From: Panonychus citri
Taxonomy: Eukaryota > Arthropoda > Arachnida > Trombidiformes > Tetranychidae
Assembly: GCF_014898815.1 (NCBI RefSeq)
Contig: NW_026515543.1
Location: 2,976,001-3,040,000, forward strand
DNA length: 64,000 nt
Reading direction: 5' to 3'
This document shows, in pieces, positions 58,573 through 64,000 of this stretch. The translations under genes were made by a program, and so were the position numbers. The notes beneath the pieces were generated by a model that was not told where the DNA came from, did no database searches, and worked only from the letters and a program-made list of their open reading frames with translations. Within the stretch, counting starts at the first letter, position 1, and each line of letters starts with the position of its first letter.

Positions 58573-61505
58573 TTAATTGATTAAAGAAAAACATTTAATG
58601 GTGATAATGAGATCAGCTAAATCAACAATTAGAAAACAAATCACTGCAGGAAATCATCTTTCTTTTATTATTACCTTTATTATTATTATTATGCTGCTTA
58701 TGGTAATAATAATAAAGTTAATTGTTCAATTGTTAGCACAAAATTTATATCTACTATAGCAATTTAATCTTTCTAATTGTCCAAACAAAAGTTTAGGTTA
58801 AGGGTATCAAGATGAGATTGATTGTGTTTATTGTGATTATTTTTCATTGATTGTCATAACAACAACAATCTATTTCTGATGATAACTGTTTTCATCATCA
58901 GCATGATCAATGGAAAATTAGATAATCATAATAATCATGATTAGTTCAATAACAGAAACATAATCTCATGTGAAAATGTAAACGTAACCAGAAAGAGAAA
59001 AACTTAAATCAATTTACTATTGATTGATTATTTCGTTTAATCATTCAATAGTAAATTGTGAGATTATTAATGAATATATAATATTTGTAAAAACTAAATC
59101 TTTTTAACATTTTCTACTATAAAAATATATCAATGATTTGATTTAATTTAATCAAACAATCAAATTTTCTGCTTAAACAAAAAGCCCAATTAGTTTAGAG
59201 CCAAAGTCAAAAAAATTTTTCTATTCAATTGTGTTAATTTGTCTTCACTTTCTGGTTACAATTAAGGTTAATTAAATTTTTCTTCTCCATTTAAAAAGAT
59301 TAAATTGTCAATAGTAAATAAGGTCTAACAATCAATTAACTTTTTTGTTTTATTACCAATTGATTTAAGTGAAAAAAAAAACTGAACTGAACAATTAGAT
59401 TTAAATGAAAATTTAAAATCAAATTGTATCAAAGCAAATCAAAACTAATTATTCCCAAGTGATTTCTAATCAAAAATTGAGACCAAATGATAATTAAAAG
59501 ATGCCCATAAATTGAGAAAGATTAACACAACAACAATTAAGAATTGGATTAATACCAAACCGAGGTAATTAATCATCATTTTTTTATATTCTATTTACCT
59601 AAACTAGCCAATATCAAACAATTAACAATTAAATGGCTGGAGAAAAAAAAAACTAAGAAACTTGATCAAATTGATTGTAATTTAATTGTAATCAATTGGA
59701 TTGATTTTGATTTTGTAAAACAATTATTAATATGTACAAAAAAAGATTGTATCTCATCAACATCTTATATTAATTTGAAATGTACCAACAATTAAGTCAA
59801 AAACAAAAAATAATAAACAAATTAATTGATTGTACAGATTAATTGATAATTAATATTTGTTAATCTATTATTTAATTTTCACCATAATAGTAGATAGAAA
59901 TTTGGAAAATCAATTAGTTAATTGTTTTTATTGATTGTTTGCCGTTTCCAATAAAATTACATCTAAATTATTGAATTGTAAATGATGATTTTATATCATG
60001 GAAAAGGAAATAATAACAATTAAATAAATGATAAAGTTAATTTACTTTAAAATTGAGGAAAAAAATTAAATCAAATGATTAAAGAAAAGTTTAAAAGGAA
60101 AAGGTTAATTTTTAATAAACTTCGTTCTGTACAATTACAGTTGACTGATTATCTTAATTCACAATTAACAGTTTGTAACATTAAACAAATGCGGATAAAT
60201 TAACCATTTTAACTAATTGGTTGATTGTTGTCACTTAATTTTGTTTCCAGTAAATTGTTAATCTGAATAAGAATCACGTCAACGACCCAACAATTAGAAT
60301 CAACTTTAATTTTCTTAATACCTTTTCCTTTCTGGTTCATCTTGATTGTTATGAAATTAAAATGTCACCTTAATTGTTATGATTGTGTTGTTATTATGAT
60401 TGTTGATTAGACTGTTTTCCTTTCTTAATCATTAACTATCGTAATCATAATTAACTATTTCTGGTGTATATTTATATATATAAATTGTTGGAAGTGTTTA
60501 CCTTTTTTTAAAATTATAATCACAATTAAGATCTACAATTTACTCATCTTAATCATGTTGAATGATTATCATTGTTACAATTAAAGATTAATCTTAATTG
60601 TATTCATCTCGAAGTGACAATTAACAAGACGAAAAAATAATCTTCACAATTTAATTGAATCTAATTTTCATGTGATAATCAATTTCCAATGTAAAGTTAA
60701 TTGTTTCAAGTTAAACAGAAATTGATTTAATCATTTGATCCTTTTAATTGTGATCTCATTTTTTTATCAATCAATTGTCTTTAATCATTGCCACTTTTTG
60801 ATCTGATCGTGAGTTAATATTAACAATCAAAGTGATTGTTACAATTAGGATAATCTTTATGATGATCATCACGAAATCAATTTCTTAGCAATTAATTATT
60901 TACCAGTAGATTGACATTGATTTGATTCTGTCTAATTTTTGATTAGTCAGATGATAATAAGTTACAATCAAAATTGATTGTAACCTTTAACTTGATACAA
61001 ATGATGATGATGATTATAAGCTATTGATTAGGTAATTAATGGTGTAATTACAAGTGAACAGGTAAAAAGGAAACACCAAATAAAGTAAATTTAACCAATA
61101 GTAGACAATTTAACAATCAACAAAGTCTCAAACAATCAATTGATTGGAAAAGGAGAAGAAACAAAATTCAATTGATTTATTGATTTTCTCCAGTATAGAT
61201 TTGATTTTTTTCTTCCCGAAATCTAAATCTAAATCAATTTCGCAATTAGCAACAATTTGCCATTCAATCATTTCCAGTATCTGAAAATTAATTTAATTCC
61301 AATTAAATCAAATTTAGAATCTTAATTTTCTTAATTGCTCAATTTTCCCCTTTTCGGTTATGTAATTTATGAATTTACCCTCAACCGGATTGTTGATTTT
61401 GCTCACAAGGGAAAAGCTTTTGTTTTCAAGGGCGTTTGTTGTTTTCTCCTTAATTTGGTTTAGTATTTCAACAATTAGTAAATTGTTTTCTCCATATTGT
61501 CCATC
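58573..61505. other. AT-rich intergenic region
   Basis: 2.9 kb with no coding signal. It holds the ceramide synthase 3' end and the promoter of the PGK gene. AATTAATT-type words and poly-A runs dominate. Confidence 0.6.
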
Positions 61506-63084
61506 ATGACCCTACGAAAATTAACTATCGATAAATTGAACCTTAAAGGTAAACGAGTTTTAATCAGGTAAGAAAAAAGGAGAATTATTTTCTTTCAATT
61601 GGTAAAGAAATTTTCTTTGTGCTTTCAATTTATCGTATCCTTTTGTCTTATGATGATTAAGGTTTTTGTTGATAATTTCTGTGTAATTTCTGTCAATTGT
61701 TTAATTATAAGTGTTTCTAATTTTGTTTTATTTCATCTTTGATTAGGGTTGATTTCAATGTTCCCATGAAAGATGGTAAAATTACCAATAACCAACGTAT
61801 TGTTGCTGCTTTGGATACCATTAGATATGCTCTCGATAATGGTGCTAAATGTGTTGTTCTGATGTCGCATTTGGGTCGACCTGATGGACAGCATGTTGAT
61901 AAATATTCACTTGATCCGGTTGCTAAGGAGCTTAGCAAATTACTTGTTCGTGACGTTATCTTTTTACAAGATTGTGTTGGTCCTTTGGTTGAGGTTAGTT
62001 AACTCAGTCATGTACTTGCCTTTTGAGTTTTAATTTACGTTGGTTGTTTTACTTTGCAGCAAGCTTGTGCTAATCCGAATCAGGGTTCGGTGATTTTACT
62101 TGAAAACTTGAGGTTCCATGTTGAAGAGGAAGGTAAAGGTAAAGATGCTAACGGTAAAAGCTTCAAGGCAACTGAAGATGGAATCAAACAATTCCGAGCC
62201 AGTTTAACGAGACTCGGTGATGTTTATGTTAACGACGCTTTTGGAACTGCTCATAGAGCTCATTCATCGATGGTCGGTGTTAATTTACCACAAAAAGCTG
62301 CTGGTTTCTTGATGAAGAAAGAATTAGAATATTTCGCTAAAGCATTAGACAATCCTGAAAGGCCATTTTTAGCTATCCTCGGAGGGTAATGATCATCTCA
62401 CTGAAACTAATATCCAAGAAAATATTTCTAGAATTCAAATTGATTTTTGTGTTTTTCTCCTTTTTCAATAGTGCTAAAGTTGCTGATAAAATCCAATTGA
62501 TTGAGAATCTTTTGGATAAAGTTAATGAAATGATCATCGGAGGAGGAATGGTCTTCACTTTCCTTAAAGTATTAAACAATATGAAAATCGGTGGGTCTCT
62601 TTTTGATGAGGAAGGAGCAAAGATTGTGACCAAGTTGATGGAGAAAGCGAAAGCAAATAATGTCCAGATTCACCTACCGGTTGATTTCGTTACAGCTGAT
62701 AAATTTGATGAGAATGCTAATGTTGGATCGGCAACCGTTGAATCAGGTATTCCTGATGGTTGCTTAGGACTTGATTGTGGTCCTAAATCAGCTGAGATAT
62801 TTGCTCAAGTGATTAGACGAGCTAAGACAATTGTCTGGAATGGACCAATTGGTGTTTTCGAATGGGAAAATTTTGCTAAGGCAACAAAAACCGTCATGGA
62901 CGAGGCTGTCGCTGCTACTGCCGCTGGAGCCATTGTGATTATCGGAGGTGGTGACACTGCCACTTGTTGCGCTAAATGGGGCACCGAAGACCAAGTTAGC
63001 CACGTTAGCACCGGCGGAGGAGCTTCGTTGGAGCTGTTGGAGGGTAAAAATCTACCCGGTGTTGCTGCTCTCAGTGATCCATAG
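61506..63084 (+). CDS. PGK: Phosphoglycerate kinase
   Basis: Glycolytic enzyme, cytosolic; converts 1,3-bisphosphoglycerate and ADP to 3-phosphoglycerate and ATP. Exons 61506-61567, 61747-61993, 62060-62385 and 62472-63084 join in phases 2, 0 and 2 to give 415 residues (human 417). Substrate-binding motifs are RVDFNVPM (about 21-28), the SHLGRPDG segment and FGTAHRAHSS. The ADP/ATP-binding part has WNGPIGVFEWENFAKAT and IIGGGDTATC. C-terminal HVSTGGGASLELLEGK is complete. No presequence, so not a mitochondrial or glycosomal form. An AATAAA is at 63425-63430. Confidence 0.97.
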
Positions 63085-64000
63085 ACTCCCCTGACTCTCG
63101 TGTCAATTGTTGATCATCTTATTAATAGTTAATACACTTCACAGTCAATCAAAATGCTTATTACATTATTTTAATTTTCTCTAGTGATTCCAGTTTCATC
63201 TTAATCGATTCTGATTAGACTTGGTTTAATCTCTTTCTCCGTGTGCATCACACAATTAACATTTTCCTTTGGATATTTTAATGAGATATTTTGGCTTCCA
63301 TACTTTTAGCTAATCATGAAAAATGAATCATGCTAATTATCTGAACCATTATATCTTCTCCTAGTTCCTAACTTAATTACCTTTCTCTCCGTCATTTGTG
63401 ATCAATTGCAATTAAATCCCTTTCAATAAATTGAATTGTTTGCCATTTGAAACAAAAAGATCAAATCAACCAAGGAAAACTAAATTTATTTACAAAATGA
63501 TCAAATCAAACAAACTCTTTATTTAATAATAAAAAAACTCTAATCAAACAATTGTAATAATCAACAGTCACTAATCAAAACCTCGACTATTAATAGATCA
63601 TTAAGACCAAGGAAATTTAAACTAACCATAAATATCGAGTAACAATCAACGGTCTCAGATCATTTAATTAATTTTATTGAGAAAAATAATTCAACCATTA
63701 AAATAACAAATCAGTTGATTAGCCAATAGTTTCTTCAATTGTATAACATTTATATTCACTTAGTTTAATTCATACATTTGTTGAAATGATTCCAATTGAA
63801 CAATTGGCTTGCAACAATTAAAGACTAGTTGACATTTTTTTCTTTATACAATTAAGTGATCATCAACTTTTACAATTATTATTCTATTAATAATCAAATT
63901 GTTTTCCATTCGGTTTGAAAGAGACAAAAACAAAACTACTCGATGTAAAATCCATGAGCAACCAAATGAATATTAAGATAATTAGATGAAAACAAAATTG
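63085..64000. other. PGK 3' region and window end
   Basis: AT-rich, no coding signal; includes AATAAA at 63425-63430, which may end the PGK transcript. Confidence 0.5.

Noticed and set aside
61717..63011. Minus-strand open frames over PGK
   Set aside because: Antisense shadows of conserved PGK exons.
1..64000. tRNA or rRNA genes, CRISPR arrays, intact transposons
   Set aside because: No B-box plus cloverleaf, rRNA-like block, direct-repeat array, or transposase/reverse-transcriptase coding sequence was seen by eye; a tRNAscan-SE and RepeatMasker run would be decisive.

Overview
This is a eukaryotic nuclear window: AT-rich DNA with spliced genes, GT-AG introns mostly of 50-160 nt, AATAAA poly(A) signals and animal protein families. 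A Repo-type glial homeodomain gene and a divergent, apparently intronless DEG/ENaC-like channel gene point to an arthropod. The compact gene layout and low GC suggest a chelicerate, possibly an acariform (spider-mite-like) mite; the lineage is inference.

Layout. 0.7-15.9 kb (+): a low-complexity protein with neuron-navigator/sickie-like segments, carrying an 11.8 kb intron. 17.4-18.7 kb (-): DEG/ENaC-like channel, with a duplicated but gutted flank at 19.0-19.5 kb. 20.9-22.2 kb (+): secreted DUF3105 (TP53I13-like) protein. 22.9 kb (+): orphan single-pass membrane protein. 24.3-25.1 kb (+): 113-aa protein with a degenerate paired-type homeodomain. 26.4-29.3 kb (+): monofunctional formate-tetrahydrofolate ligase in 14 exons. 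30.0, 31.2 (-) and 32.4 kb: orphan membrane and secreted proteins. 33.0-37.9 kb: gene-poor, then the repo-like gene (to 39.5 kb) with a TATA box. 40.5 kb: small secreted orphan. 41.4-43.2 kb: mTERF-like mitochondrial protein. 46.0-48.4 kb: SLC18B1-like MFS transporter. 49.4-52.5 kb: mitochondrial Lon protease. 53.5-55.3 kb: XK-related protein. 57.5-58.6 kb: ceramide synthase. 61.5-63.1 kb: phosphoglycerate kinase.

The genes do not form one pathway; most are unlinked housekeeping genes. Two local relationships stand out. (1) The mTERF-like protein and Lon share a homologous N-terminus of about 62 residues, probably a duplicated mitochondrial targeting sequence. (2) The degenerate homeodomain gene and the repo-like gene, about 13.5 kb apart, share an intron at the same homeodomain codon and phase, which suggests local duplication followed by loss of the DNA-contacting residues. 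Several high-information motifs also stand out against the AT-rich background: two DRE palindromes, a CTCF-like site, an X-box, an NRF1-like site and an inverted POU octamer pair. Two genes have a junction where the reading frame does not join cleanly.
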